Shown: positions 34,840 through 44,714 of the stretch, piece after piece
Layout of the letters: every line of letters starts with the position of its first letter
How positions within the stretch are numbered: position 1 is the stretch's first letter
DNA from: Flavobacterium hungaricum
Lineage (GTDB): Bacteria > Bacteroidota > Bacteroidia > Flavobacteriales > Flavobacteriaceae
Reading direction: 5' to 3'
Assembly: GCF_015182285.1 (NCBI RefSeq)
Contig: NZ_PRDM01000004.1
Location: forward strand, 372,001-436,000
DNA length: 64,000 bases
Notes under the pieces: generated by a model
What the model was told of the DNA's origin: nothing
Seen by the model: only the letters and a program-made list of their open reading frames with translations
The model's database searches: none
Position numbers and translations under genes: made by a program

Positions 34840-36315
34840 TTATCTCGGGCGATAGGCTACATCTACAATTTTGCATAAACCTGGGTAGGTATTTTCTAAA
34901 ACTAAATCGCCGTTTACCGGAGGTACTACAAATAGTTCTAGTTTTCCGGCGGTACCGTTGTAACTGCCCACAATTAGTTTTTTAGCGAAAGTTTTGGATC
35001 TCGAATTAAAATCTAAATAAGTAATTTCCTCTGCTCCTTTGTCGAGCATTAATTTTGCCGACTGGGTTCCGTTATCGTATTCGTATAATTTTCCTCCTAC
35101 TGAGTAAAATAAATATCCGGAATCAGGGCTTACAGCAAATTTTACAGCTTTGTCAAAATCTGGTGCATTTAAAATTTCCTTATAATACGTCTGCGCTAAG
35201 GCTTTATTGAATCGCAGCAAATAAAACTTACCAGTTGCTATATTTTTTAAAACCGCAAAATTCTCATAATTGTTAAAAGAAGAGGTTGTCATGAAGACTA
35301 AATCGCAGTTGGTATTGTTCCAGTCTAAAACAGTTGGAGAACCAGTAACGGGAGGCATTATAGAACAATTACCCTGATACAGATTGTAGCGCACAAAACG
35401 TCTTGCATCTTTATCATAAAAAACCGGAGGTCCAAAAGCCCCTTGATTTTCTGCAATAAAAGGAGCCGCATAAAAAGGTTTTGTTTCGCTATCGAGTATA
35501 TTTTGAGGCAGTCCATATTTTACCTGACCAGCACGATAATAAGAATAGATATTTCCTTTACTATAGATTATGTTTTCACCAGGTGAATTCGATTTCATAA
35601 AATCAACTCCAAAATTAGTATCAAAACTGCCGCCTATTGTTTCATAGGCAATATTTTGCGACTGCACCCATCCAAATGAATCCGGATCGATTCTGGCTGT
35701 TCCGGTTTCGGTAGAAGTTACGTAAATTCCATAAGCAGTCGAAGTAGAAAGCGGTGTGCCAAAACACTCCACATCTACTGCTTTTCCGCCTAATTTTAAG
35801 GCAGAACCTGCAGCATCTAAAACGTCATTTATAATACGCGGCTGGGCAATACCCGGGATGATAGAAACCATATCTAATCTTGGTTTTCCATCGGCTTCGC
35901 CAATAACAAGCCATCCTTCATAAATAGCAGAAACAACATTAAGGATAAAAGGTTTTTGCTGCCAGGTAACTCCGGTAACTAAATCTTTTACAAAATAATA
36001 AATTGTATATTTTGCAGGCGGTAATTTTATTAGGTCATCAATATCTTTCTTAGTTGAAATGGTATTTTTGACGCTGCTTACCGCAATCCATTCAAATGAA
36101 TACCGGTTTGGATCGCTTCCGTTATCTTTAGTAGGATTTAAACTTGGCGTTATCTTTAAATGTTCTCCTGTGTAAATTGTATAGTTTTCTTCAATTCCCG
36201 TTACGTTCAGTTCGTTTATAGCTGTATAATTATAATTGCCTTCGTCACTGACACAACCGTAAACTAATGTCAATACTAGTATCAGGGCAATCTGTATTTG
36301 TATCTTTTTCAACAT
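34840..36315 (-). CDS. PKD-like family surface lipoprotein, locus A
   Basis: A 491-residue protein with lipobox VYGC (Cys21) followed by VSDEGNYNY, an acidic stretch after Cys typical of surface-exported lipoproteins. An Ig/PKD-like domain (about 30-130) is followed by a beta-rich C-terminal part resembling a propeller. Proteins of this kind stand next to SusD in many Bacteroidota and help bind substrate at the surface. No enzymatic residues are seen. The gene begins 30 bp after the DUF4843 gene. Confidence 0.72.
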   Translation of the reverse strand: MLKKIQIQIALILVLTLVYGCVSDEGNYNYTAINELNVTGIEENYTIYTGEHLKITPSLNPTKDNGSDPNRYSFEWIAVSSVKNTISTKKDIDDLIKLPPAKYTIYYFVKDLVTGVTWQQKPFILNVVSAIYEGWLVIGEADGKPRLDMVSIIPGIAQPRIINDVLDAAGSALKLGGKAVDVECFGTPLSTSTAYGIYVTSTETGTARIDPDSFGWVQSQNIAYETIGGSFDTNFGVDFMKSNSPGENIIYSKGNIYSYYRAGQVKYGLPQNILDSETKPFYAAPFIAENQGAFGPPVFYDKDARRFVRYNLYQGNCSIMPPVTGSPTVLDWNNTNCDLVFMTTSSFNNYENFAVLKNIATGKFYLLRFNKALAQTYYKEILNAPDFDKAVKFAVSPDSGYLFYSVGGKLYEYDNGTQSAKLMLDKGAEEITYLDFNSRSKTFAKKLIVGSYNGTAGKLELFVVPPVNGDLVLENTYPGLCKIVDVAYRPR

Positions 36316-36345
36316 TTTTTTAAATTTTTAAATTAAAATGAATGA

Positions 36346-37116
36346 TTAAGGAAAGGACATTTCTGTACCATCATCCTCATAAACTGTATTTCCTGACTTC
36401 TTTTGATCGGCTAAGTAACGCTGCATAAAATTTTGATAATAGGTTACCTCAGGAATTGATAATCCAGGTGCACCTAGTTTTTGAGCAAACATCGAAGGAT
36501 CCAGATCCATTAAGCCGCACATTAAAAAGAACTTTTTGGCTGTAAAAACACCCAAATACGGTGCATACCAACCTGAAGGCTGTGTTAATTTGTCATCAAA
36601 TGTTAGTTTATAACGAATGAAACTCATCGTTTTTTGCGTGAGTGCATTGACGACTTTTGTTTGCATTTTGGTTGTAAAAAACTCGTTTTCTTCCAGATTT
36701 AAGACCAATGTAAAAGCATTTGTTTTCATGTCTGGTGCTCTCAAAACAGTAACTTCTATGGTATCTACTTCTTGTCCGGCATGCATTACAATATTTTCAG
36801 GCAGAGAAAAATGTGTTCCTTCAACGGCTGTACTTGTGGGATCAACAGTCAGTTTTACTTTTCTGTCCACATCGCTTAGTCTTCCCTGAACTCTAATTGG
36901 AATTTTGAAAATCCTTTGTGTAATGGCCGGATTGTCTAATCCAAAACTAAATCCGGTGCTGTCAATTAATGGCGCACTGACCTTATTGGGCGCAAACATC
37001 GCATTAGAAAAATAAATGTTGTCTGTGTCCTCATACGCTTTGATTTCCTCTTTTTCGCATGAGGTAAATCCTAAAAAGGACACGAAGATTATGCTTAAAA
37101 TCAATATCTTTTTCAT
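36346..37116 (-). CDS. DUF4843 surface lipoprotein, locus A
   Basis: A 256-residue protein with lipobox FTSC (Cys20) followed by the acidic EKEEIKAYED. A Calx-beta/Ig-like beta domain covers about 50-150 (RVQGRLSDVDRKVKLTV and later), and the C-terminal part contains LGVFTAKKFFLMCGLMDLDP. It belongs to the DUF4843 family, whose genes regularly sit between SusD and PKD-like genes. It is probably an accessory substrate-binding lipoprotein. It starts 15 bp after susD. Confidence 0.75.
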   Translation of the reverse strand: MKKILILSIIFVSFLGFTSCEKEEIKAYEDTDNIYFSNAMFAPNKVSAPLIDSTGFSFGLDNPAITQRIFKIPIRVQGRLSDVDRKVKLTVDPTSTAVEGTHFSLPENIVMHAGQEVDTIEVTVLRAPDMKTNAFTLVLNLEENEFFTTKMQTKVVNALTQKTMSFIRYKLTFDDKLTQPSGWYAPYLGVFTAKKFFLMCGLMDLDPSMFAQKLGAPGLSIPEVTYYQNFMQRYLADQKKSGNTVYEDDGTEMSFP

Positions 37117-37131
37117 CTCTATTTTTTTAGG

Positions 37132-38574
37132 TTATTGAAAATTAATTTCAGAATCCGGCATTGGCACAACATATTGAAGTGCTGTCATAGTTAGGTTTCC
37201 AGATGCAGCAGTCCCATTCGGAATTGTAGCTGAGTTGATTCTTTTATAATAGAAAAACAACTGCCCTTCGCCAATAAATTCTTTTTTGTATTCTTTGGTT
37301 ATTTCTGTCGTAATATTTACTGTTGCTCCTAAATTTGGCAGCCCGCGATTAAAACGAAGGGTATTTAAAAAAGCAATTCCGTTTGGAGCAACAGCAGTCT
37401 CTGCTGCAATAAGGTACATTTCTGAAATTTTAAACATCGGAATCTGAAAACGGAAGGCCATTTTCTTTTCTGGAACATCTTCATATTTAAAGAATGTTTT
37501 TTGTATTTTTCCTCCAACAATCGGAATCTTCCAGCTTGGCAGACTTCTGTAATCATTATCGTTTGATTCGAAAACAGCGTTTAAACGGGTTAGTAAAGGA
37601 GAGTATATTTTATCATCGGCCAGGCTCGAATCAAATAACTCTTTCTGCTTGGTGTACAAAGTATAATCACTCAGTGCAAATAAATTTTCTGATGAAAAAA
37701 TACGATCTGGATTTGCGGTATTTGTAGCTTCTAAAAATGTTGTCCACGGAAAAAATGCATTTGATTTTGTAAAAGTAATCACTTCATTTGCCGCCGCCGA
37801 AGCTCCGGTTTTATCGCCGGCATATAAGAGAACACGAGCCTTTAAGGCTTTTACCGCCAGATAATTCATTCTTTGCCCTCTATTCGAATAATAATATATG
37901 TCGCCGCCAAAAGCATTTGTAACTCCGTTTTTTCCAATCGTAAGAATAGGATCATTCGCTAACAGCTGTAACGATAAATCAAGATCAGCAAGTATTTTTA
38001 CCATTACTTCGTTGGCCGGCAAAATTGGATTATTTGTTGTAACAAATTGATCATAATACGGTATTCCGGGATTTGTAGGCGATGTTTTATAAATTGGTCC
38101 GTAAAGACGAAGCATATCAAAATGCAGCATGGCGCGGATAGCAATAACTTCTCCTTTTAACAAATCTTCTTTTTCTTGAGAGACTACGCCTTTATATTCT
38201 TCAATGCTTTCTAAAAATTTATTGGCCGATAAAATAGTCGTAAAAGCCGTTTCCCAGATATTTGAAAAAGTGGCTTTTGGCGTTGCTTCGGCATAAGCAT
38301 AAGTTGTTACAGTATATTTTGTATGCGAAGAATTCATGTTGTATTGCTGTGCTAAAATCTCAACAGCATCCATCGTTAATTGTTTCCCATAGAGATTGTT
38401 ATTTGCTAATTGAAGATAAAGCCCGTTATGTACATTTTGTACGCCTTTCTCAGTGTTATAGGTTTGGTCTTCTAAAATCTGGTCTTGCGGCACTACATCC
38501 AAAAAATCACTGCAGCTTATGGTTGTAAGAGACACAAGAAACAGAAATGTAATTTTATATAAATACTTTTTCAT
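37132..38574 (-). CDS. SusD/RagB-family surface lipoprotein, locus A
   Basis: A 480-residue protein with lipobox TISC (Cys21) followed by SDFLDVVPQDQILEDQTYNT, the classical SusD N-terminus. TPR-like helices include LLKGEVIAIRAMLHFDMLRL, and the C-terminal segment YLIAAETAV...FLNTLRFNRGLP is typical. SusD acts as the lid on the SusC barrel and binds the substrate at the cell surface. It starts 5 bp after susC. Whether the substrate is a glycan or a peptide (as in RagAB) is not given by this protein alone. Confidence 0.9.
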   Translation of the reverse strand: MKKYLYKITFLFLVSLTTISCSDFLDVVPQDQILEDQTYNTEKGVQNVHNGLYLQLANNNLYGKQLTMDAVEILAQQYNMNSSHTKYTVTTYAYAEATPKATFSNIWETAFTTILSANKFLESIEEYKGVVSQEKEDLLKGEVIAIRAMLHFDMLRLYGPIYKTSPTNPGIPYYDQFVTTNNPILPANEVMVKILADLDLSLQLLANDPILTIGKNGVTNAFGGDIYYYSNRGQRMNYLAVKALKARVLLYAGDKTGASAAANEVITFTKSNAFFPWTTFLEATNTANPDRIFSSENLFALSDYTLYTKQKELFDSSLADDKIYSPLLTRLNAVFESNDNDYRSLPSWKIPIVGGKIQKTFFKYEDVPEKKMAFRFQIPMFKISEMYLIAAETAVAPNGIAFLNTLRFNRGLPNLGATVNITTEITKEYKKEFIGEGQLFFYYKRINSATIPNGTAASGNLTMTALQYVVPMPDSEINFQ

Positions 38575-38579
38575 AATTA

Positions 38580-41500
38580 TTAAAATGATACGTTTAAACT
38601 AAGTGAATAGATTCTCGAAAAAGGATACTCGATACCGCGTTCTGCTTTAATGGTAGCCACACGAAAGAATTCGTTTGCCAGTACATTAAATCCTAAACCA
38701 ACTAAACCTGCTCTCTTTAGCCAGTCTCTATCAGTTACTCTGTATCCTAAACGTATAGATTCTCCTGAGATATAATCGTCTTTTTGAATAAAACGGGATG
38801 AGATTGGTGTATTATTGGTTAAGCCTATCGCTTTAAATTGTGCCATCTGCCCTGGAGTTGTCCAGCGGTCTGTAAAGGCTCTGGCATCCTGATTATCAAA
38901 AATATTATCCTTCGAAATGTTTTCTACCTTATTGTATAAAGCGCTGTTAAATCTTTCGGCACCAAAACTATAACGTACAAATAATCCAAAAGTAAAGCCT
39001 TTGTAAGTTAGGTTTGTAGAAACAACACCTGTAGCAGTTTCTCTCGAATTTCCCATTACAACTTCATCTTTTTTATCTAAAGTAAAAGTAGGCTGGCCGT
39101 TTTTCTTCAGGAAAATTTCTCTTCCCGTTGCAGGATCAATTCCTAAAGAAGGCACTGCCCAAAGATCGTTGCTGCTGGCTCCGTCATAATATCGTGTCAA
39201 ACTGCTTGTTTTTTGAGCTGCTGTATTTAATGATGATAAAGCATTGTTGAAACCACCCAGTTTATTGTCGCCAGATGCTCCCATTATGCCAACGCCCCAG
39301 ATAAAATTATCTTTCAGATCGTAAATAAAATTGTAGTTTAATTTGAACTCGATTCCTTTAGTAGTAAGATATCCCACATTTAAAGGATAAGCATTTACTC
39401 CTGTTGAAGCAGCCAGATCTATCGCTACAATTTGAGGAGAAGTCTTGCGCTGATATGCGCCTAACGTTACGGTTAATTTATTGCGAAACATCGCTAAATC
39501 TAATCCTAAAGAAACGTCTCTTGTTTTTTGAGCTTCAAGATTTGGATTTGCAACTTGTGAAATCGCTAAACCCGGACCAAAAACATTCGTATTAATGTCA
39601 TAAGCATACACATCATAAGACGCATAACCTACAAGATTCTGGTTTCCGGTCTGTCCTATATTAGCACGAAGTTTGAAGATATTTACAATATTTTCATTCA
39701 TTTTGAACTCGTTATTTAAGTTCCAGCCGATACCCGCACCCCAGTAAGGCGAATACTTTTTGTTAGTTCCAAAATTGGTTGCGCCTGATATAGTTTGTGT
39801 AAAATCAAACAAAAATCTTCGGTCGTAAGCGTAGTTGATTTGGTTTGTTAAATCGACACTTCGAATTAATTCTGTATATACTCTCGGTTTTCCATTTGGT
39901 TCAAATCCAAAAGCAAAACTTGGATTTCCGGGAACCCCAAGAGGAAATCCTCTTAAAAATGAACCGTAAGAATTATTTCTGGTTTCCTGCGCAGTTGCGC
40001 GAATGGTGTAATTGAAAGAATGTACATCTGCAAAAACATTCGAATAAGTAGCACCCAAATTGGCATTCCATTTATTTGTTATGGCTTCATTTCTGGAATA
40101 AGTTCCTTTTTCTGTCGCAATGTTGGTGATAAAGCGAGTATCATCCGGAGACACAAACACAGTCGATATACTGCTGTTTCTGGTAACAGATATTGCTCCG
40201 GTTGTTTTAAGATGTGCATTTACATCATAATTGATTCCAAAGTTATTGGTAAAATTAAAATCATTGGTTTTATCATAACTTGGTAAAAAGACATTATAAA
40301 GCGGATTTGGTGCTTGGTTGACAAGAACATACTTTTGTTCTAAAGGCAATGAGGATCCGTCTAAATAACGGGTGATCACACCATTTTCATTGTATTTTGG
40401 ATAATAAGGACTTGTTTTGGCCCAAGTTGCAAAAGAACCGTATTGCGATTCCTGATTATCACCTCCTGCCACAAAAAAGGTATTATTAATGCTGAATTTA
40501 TTCTTTCGGTAAGTCAGAGAAGCGTTATATCCCCACGTATTATGCTCAGAACCTTTCATTGTTCCGGTTAAGCTTTTGTAATTTCCCGCGATATTAAATC
40601 TAAATTCATCTGTTCCTCCTCCGAAAGATAAACTGTGTCCAGAGGTAATTCCCATTTGAATGGGTTCGTTTAGCCAATACGTATTTACACCCCGGCGCAC
40701 CGCAGCCAAACGGTTGTCATAAACTTGTTTTATGGAATACTCATACGGAATATATCCATCAGAGTCATAAACTCCTGAAAGTCTTTCGAATTCTAATTTT
40801 TGTTCTGCATTCATTAAGTTATAGACACTTAAATCTGCTACTTCAAAAGAAGAATTGTAAACATAGGAAAACTGCAATTTTCCTGGTATCGGTTTATTGG
40901 TTTCTATAACCACAACTCCATTTGCAGAACGTGATCCATATAAAGCTGTTGAAGCGGCGTCTTTCAATAAAGTAATACTCGCAATTCTATTAATATCTAA
41001 ATCGACCACCTGCTGTAAAGTGGTTGGAAAGCCGTCCAGAATAAACAAAGGCTGGTTTGGATCGTCTCGAAACTGGCTGCCTACTTGATTGGCTGTTAAA
41101 CTTGTCTGTCCTCTTACCTCGATCGTTGGCAGTACATTTGGGTTAGAACCAACTAAATTATTATTTAAAACAATAAATGAGGGGTCCAAAGATTTTAAAG
41201 CCTGCACTGCATTTTGAGTCGAAATCTGCCTCAATTCTTCTCCCTTAAAAGTAGTCACGGCACCGGTAATCAATTCTTTTTTACGAACGGTTACCCCGGT
41301 ATTGATCACAACACCTTCCAGCTGCTTTGTTTCTTCCAGCAGTTTTACAATAATTGTTTTTCTTTTATTTACTTCCACAATTTGCGAGCGGTGCCCAATG
41401 TAGGTAAACAAAATCTGCCCGTCTTCTGGCGCAGTGATGGTATATTTTCCGTCAAAGTCCGTTTGAGTGACTGCGTTTGTTCCTCTCACTTTAATATTTA

Positions 41501-41957
41501 CTCCCGGCAGCGGTTCGCCTTTTTCGTTGGTTACCGTACCTTTAATTTCAATATCTTTTGACTCAACGACCACAACCCTTTCTGGTTTACGATTTTCTTT
41601 TACCACGATCGTATTTCCGTTCATAAAACTCAAGTCAAAATCTTTGTTAGAAAAACTGTTTTTCAACAAATCATTTACTTTAATTTTTCCTTTCTTTAAA
41701 TGTACTTTTGGCGCGTTTTTAAATAAATCTTCCTGATAAATAAAGGTATAGTTGGTTTGTTGTTTTATGATGTCAAAAACTTCGTCAACAGTTACCGATT
41801 TATCAGCTGTAATTACAACTTTTGTGTTTTGCGAAAATAGATTTACGGGAGAAAAACCAAAAATTGTAGTACAAAACAAGAAGATAAAAGTTCTCATAAT
41901 GTTAATAATTAGCCTCTTTCTAAAATAGAAATAGGCACTGGTTAATTTAAATTTCAT
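38580..41957 (-). CDS. SusC/RagA-family TonB-linked outer membrane transporter with STN domain, locus A
   Basis: A 1125-residue protein. A signal segment (about 21-43, ending LFSQ) precedes an STN domain (about 45-115) that receives the FecR signal, a CarboxypepD_reg-like domain (about 135-215, GEPLPGVNIKVRGTNAVTQT), a TonB plug (about 220-350, with LKDAASTALYGSRSANGVV) and a large barrel ending SLNVSF. The STN domain and the upstream sigma/FecR pair show cell-surface signalling. An internal ATG at 41897 is a possible alternative start. Confidence 0.9.
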   Translation of the reverse strand: MKFKLTSAYFYFRKRLIINIMRTFIFLFCTTIFGFSPVNLFSQNTKVVITADKSVTVDEVFDIIKQQTNYTFIYQEDLFKNAPKVHLKKGKIKVNDLLKNSFSNKDFDLSFMNGNTIVVKENRKPERVVVVESKDIEIKGTVTNEKGEPLPGVNIKVRGTNAVTQTDFDGKYTITAPEDGQILFTYIGHRSQIVEVNKRKTIIVKLLEETKQLEGVVINTGVTVRKKELITGAVTTFKGEELRQISTQNAVQALKSLDPSFIVLNNNLVGSNPNVLPTIEVRGQTSLTANQVGSQFRDDPNQPLFILDGFPTTLQQVVDLDINRIASITLLKDAASTALYGSRSANGVVVIETNKPIPGKLQFSYVYNSSFEVADLSVYNLMNAEQKLEFERLSGVYDSDGYIPYEYSIKQVYDNRLAAVRRGVNTYWLNEPIQMGITSGHSLSFGGGTDEFRFNIAGNYKSLTGTMKGSEHNTWGYNASLTYRKNKFSINNTFFVAGGDNQESQYGSFATWAKTSPYYPKYNENGVITRYLDGSSLPLEQKYVLVNQAPNPLYNVFLPSYDKTNDFNFTNNFGINYDVNAHLKTTGAISVTRNSSISTVFVSPDDTRFITNIATEKGTYSRNEAITNKWNANLGATYSNVFADVHSFNYTIRATAQETRNNSYGSFLRGFPLGVPGNPSFAFGFEPNGKPRVYTELIRSVDLTNQINYAYDRRFLFDFTQTISGATNFGTNKKYSPYWGAGIGWNLNNEFKMNENIVNIFKLRANIGQTGNQNLVGYASYDVYAYDINTNVFGPGLAISQVANPNLEAQKTRDVSLGLDLAMFRNKLTVTLGAYQRKTSPQIVAIDLAASTGVNAYPLNVGYLTTKGIEFKLNYNFIYDLKDNFIWGVGIMGASGDNKLGGFNNALSSLNTAAQKTSSLTRYYDGASSNDLWAVPSLGIDPATGREIFLKKNGQPTFTLDKKDEVVMGNSRETATGVVSTNLTYKGFTFGLFVRYSFGAERFNSALYNKVENISKDNIFDNQDARAFTDRWTTPGQMAQFKAIGLTNNTPISSRFIQKDDYISGESIRLGYRVTDRDWLKRAGLVGLGFNVLANEFFRVATIKAERGIEYPFSRIYSLSLNVSF

Positions 41958-42016
41958 AAATTTACATGTTAATTGGTTGGTTGGTTGTTAAAACTGATTA
42001 ATGGATTAATACACAG

Positions 42017-42064
42017 AAAGGGATAAAGCGCAGTACGGTGAGAGGTCTAAACTTTAATCCCTTT
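42017..42064 (-). repeat. Hairpin in the fecR-susC spacer of locus A
   Basis: AAAGGGAT with AAAG pairs with CTTT and ATCCCTTT (42017-42028 with 42052-42064, one bulged base). The loop is about 23 bases. No T run follows on the minus strand, so it may be a leader structure of susC rather than a terminator. Confidence 0.55.
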
Positions 42065-42069
42065 TCTTT

Positions 42070-43221
42070 TTATTTTATAATAATCTTATTATCTTTTTTC
42101 TCATAGGCATTAATAAAATTGATATTCTTGATCGTGGTTAATATGTCTTCTAATTTTTGATCTTTATTTAAAACCCCGTTAAACTTTACATTTCCTAAAG
42201 CCGGATCGGCAAATACAATATCAACATCGTACCATCTTGAGAGTACTCTTGCAATATCTTTAAGAGGTTTTCCTTTAAACACAAATAATCCTTTTCTCCA
42301 CGAAATCTCATTGTAAACATCTACGTCAGAAACGGCAATATTTCCGTTATAATCCGTTATTCTGGATTGTTCGTTTGGTGATAAAATTTGTTTTTTGCTT
42401 TGATTACTTACGGCAACAACACCTTTTACAAGTGTAGTATAAATTGTAGTTTCGTCTTTGTAAGCTTTAATATTGAATTCCGTTCCAATAACTTCTACAT
42501 TTTGACTTTGAGTTTTTACCTTAAATCTCGAACCGCTGTGTTTCGTGCTTGGCGATACTTCAAAATAGGCTTCTCCATAAAGTAATTCTACCTGTCTGGT
42601 TTCGCCGTCCACAAATACAACCGGATATTTTAACTGCGATTCAGAGTTCAGCCACACTTTTGTGCTATCTGCTAATTGCACAAAAAACTGCCCGCCTCGC
42701 GGAATCGTTAATAAATTGTTTGCAATAGCAGCTGTTTTTTTGTCTTTAGCATTGTAGATTAATTGCTCGCCATTGCTGGAAACATTCCCTTTTGTATAGG
42801 ATTTCCCTTTTTCTAAAGCAATTACAGAACCGTCTTCTAAGGTCAAAGTTGCTTTGTCACTGCCAATTAAAATTTCTTTATGGGCAACAGCAGGTGTTTC
42901 GATCTTAAGCGGATTGGTTTTATTGATGAATAATGAAATCGAAATCAACAATAATAACGATGCCGCCATCGCCATTAGTTTAAAGGTAGTTTTAGTATAA
43001 AAAGGCTGAAGGGGAATAATTTTATTTTCTTCCGATTGAAGTGCATTCTGAAGACGCGTTCTCATCTTCAATTCCATTTGTTCCTTATCTCCCAACGTTT
43101 CGTCCCAATCTTGTGCGGTTTGAAAGCTCTCGTAATAATTCAATAATTTGCTATTCTCCTCGAGATTGGTATCACCGGAAAGGTATCTATTTAGCAATAC
43201 TATAAAATCTTCTTTTTTCAT
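42070..43221 (-). CDS. FecR-family anti-sigma factor, locus A
   Basis: A 383-residue protein. A cytoplasmic sigma-binding part (1-78) is followed by one membrane helix (about 80-99, FKLMAMAASLLLLISISLFI), a FecR domain (about 125-230, LTIPRGGQFFVQLADSTKVWLN) and a C-terminal domain with ISWRKGLFVFKGKPLKDIARVLSRWYDVDI that contacts the STN domain of SusC. It holds the sigma factor until SusC reports substrate binding. The spacer to the sigma gene is 156 bp and contains a motif shared with locus B. Confidence 0.9.
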   Translation of the reverse strand: MKKEDFIVLLNRYLSGDTNLEENSKLLNYYESFQTAQDWDETLGDKEQMELKMRTRLQNALQSEENKIIPLQPFYTKTTFKLMAMAASLLLLISISLFINKTNPLKIETPAVAHKEILIGSDKATLTLEDGSVIALEKGKSYTKGNVSSNGEQLIYNAKDKKTAAIANNLLTIPRGGQFFVQLADSTKVWLNSESQLKYPVVFVDGETRQVELLYGEAYFEVSPSTKHSGSRFKVKTQSQNVEVIGTEFNIKAYKDETTIYTTLVKGVVAVSNQSKKQILSPNEQSRITDYNGNIAVSDVDVYNEISWRKGLFVFKGKPLKDIARVLSRWYDVDIVFADPALGNVKFNGVLNKDQKLEDILTTIKNINFINAYEKKDNKIIIK

Positions 43222-43245
43222 CTTTTTAACATTAATTCGGGGAGT

Positions 43246-43285
43246 ATATTAAGTAAGTATCCAAAAAGGCACATACCCCCTAGTC
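43246..43285 (-). promoter_or_regulatory. Possible ECF-sigma target promoter before fecR, locus A
   Basis: On the minus strand GACTA (in GACTAGGGGG) is followed about 25 bases later by GATAC, a short interval and TTAATATA. The locus B spacer has GACTA, then GATCGT and TATAATA at the same distance. Shared position and spacing suggest the promoter recognised by the cognate sigma factors. Confidence 0.35.
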
Positions 43286-43377
43286 CAAATTGTATTTTTT
43301 TTGATTTTTTTTGAAAACAATTATAAAAGAAGAGCAATTATACAGCACTAACCCAGCCACTACCTTTGTTTTTGATG

Positions 43378-43971
43378 CTAAAAGATATTTTTTGAAAGCC
43401 ACAAGATCATGGCCATACTCATGCTTTCGCCCATAGAGGAGCGTATTGTATTCAAGGCTTTTGTAATATGATTTTCAACTGTTTTGGTAGAAATATTCAG
43501 TCGTTCGGCAATTTCTTTATGACTCAGCTGTTCTTCACGGCTCAATCTATAAACCGCCTGACATTTTTCAGGAAGCGATGCAATTATCAAGTTAAGCTGC
43601 TGTACTAATTCGTCGTGCATTAACTGCGTTTCGGGAGTAGTTGCCAGAAATCGTTTTTCGAGATCATCAAAAAGTTCGACATGAACTTTGTCTTTGTTTT
43701 TTCTTAAATGATTAAAAACCTGATAGCGTGCGCAGGCATACATATAGCCTTTTAAAGAAATATGGATTTCTATTTTTTTGCGGTTGTGCCAGATGTTCAT
43801 AAAAACATCCTGAATAATATCTTCGCACAACTCTTTGTCTTTGATCACATTATAAGCAGACATAAAAAGTGCCTGCCAAAATCTATTGTACAATTCTGTC
43901 AAAGCAGATTCATCGCCGTCACGAAGACGATCAATTATAATTTGATCTTGATTTAAGAGGAGATTCGACAA
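43378..43971 (-). CDS. FecI-type ECF sigma factor, locus A (TTG start)
   Basis: A 197-residue sigma-70 family protein. Region 2 has LCEDIIQDVFMNIWHNRKKI and LKGYMYACARYQVFNHLRKN. Region 4 has LPEKCQAVYRLSREEQLSHK with IAERLNISTKTVENHITKAL. No ATG is found in frame between the upstream stop and the conserved part; the start is TTG at 43971 (S-N-L-L-L-N follows). A TATGTTTG box (44006-44013, minus strand) is a plausible -7 element. It drives locus A by its position in front of fecR and susC. Confidence 0.88.
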   Translation of the reverse strand: MSNLLLNQDQIIIDRLRDGDESALTELYNRFWQALFMSAYNVIKDKELCEDIIQDVFMNIWHNRKKIEIHISLKGYMYACARYQVFNHLRKNKDKVHVELFDDLEKRFLATTPETQLMHDELVQQLNLIIASLPEKCQAVYRLSREEQLSHKEIAERLNISTKTVENHITKALNTIRSSMGESMSMAMILWLSKNIF

Positions 43972-44330
43972 AGACTTGGTGTTTTTGAAATTGAATAATT
44001 CGCAGCAAACATACTAAATTAAGCCAATAATCCTAATTTGTCGCAAACATGACGGTTTTATCTTAGAATAAATTCTCTTTTTAAAATTTTATTTCTGTTG
44101 AACAATTTTCATTTTAAAGACTTTAACCGGCCTGTTTTTTAAATATTACCAAAATCTTTGCTCTTTTTAAAATAGATTTTATAAAAGCTTTACACTAACC
44201 CGCAGTTAATTTAAAATTGTATTTATATTATTTTTTTATAAAATACCGTAGCCAATTTCTTTAAATCTAAAATCAAGAATAAAACCCACTAATTAAGTTT
44301 AACAAATAAATTGAATCAGAATCAAATATT
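43972..44330. other. Divergent intergenic region between locus A sigma and arsR
   Basis: About 360 bp of AT-rich sequence. It holds the sigma promoter at its left end and the ars operator at its right end. No coding frame or hairpin of note was seen in between. Confidence 0.5.
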
Positions 44331-44350
44331 AATCGTAATATTGCGATGTA
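44331..44350 (+). promoter_or_regulatory. ArsR operator 1, over the arsR promoter
   Basis: AATCGTAATATTGCGATGTA contains ATCG-N8-CGAT and overlaps a TAATATTG -7-like box. An almost identical 20-base site lies before the next gene (44715-44734). Confidence 0.65.
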
Positions 44351-44366
44351 TAATAAAATTTACAAA

Positions 44367-44696
44367 ATGGGAATTACCAAAACAGACATCTTTAATGAGC
44401 AGCAGAACAAACTGGCGTTGCAATTAAAAGCTCTTGCACATCCTGCGCGTATTGCTATTTTACAATATATCATCAAACAAAATGCTTGTATCTGCAATGA
44501 CTTGGTTAATGAGTTAGGCTTGGCTCAGGCAACTATTTCGCAGCATCTGAAAGAACTTAAAAACATCGGAATTATTAAAGGAAATATTGAAGGAACCAGT
44601 ATTTGTTATTGCATTAATGAAATCGTTTGGGAGCAAATCAAAAAGGATCTTTCGCTGTTCTTTGATGTAAATGTAAAAGCCAACAATTGCTGTTAA
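44367..44696 (+). CDS. arsR: ArsR-family metalloregulatory repressor
   Basis: A 109-residue winged-helix protein. The metal-binding pair C41-I-C43 lies in KQNACICNDLVNELGLAQAT at the start of the DNA-recognition part, as in arsenite-sensing ArsR proteins, and NNCC at the end could add ligands. The start is taken at 44367 (MGITKTD) because the earlier ATG at 44346 lies inside the operator. It probably represses its own operon until arsenite binds. Confidence 0.88.
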   Translation: MGITKTDIFNEQQNKLALQLKALAHPARIAILQYIIKQNACICNDLVNELGLAQATISQHLKELKNIGIIKGNIEGTSICYCINEIVWEQIKKDLSLFFDVNVKANNCC

Positions 44697-44714
44697 CCTT
44701 TTTTTGAAACAATC

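Noticed and set aside
28008..43971. Polysaccharide utilisation locus
   Set aside because: SusCD are present but no glycoside hydrolase, polysaccharide lyase, carbohydrate esterase or sulfatase is found in either locus; the attached enzymes are proteases and thiol proteins.
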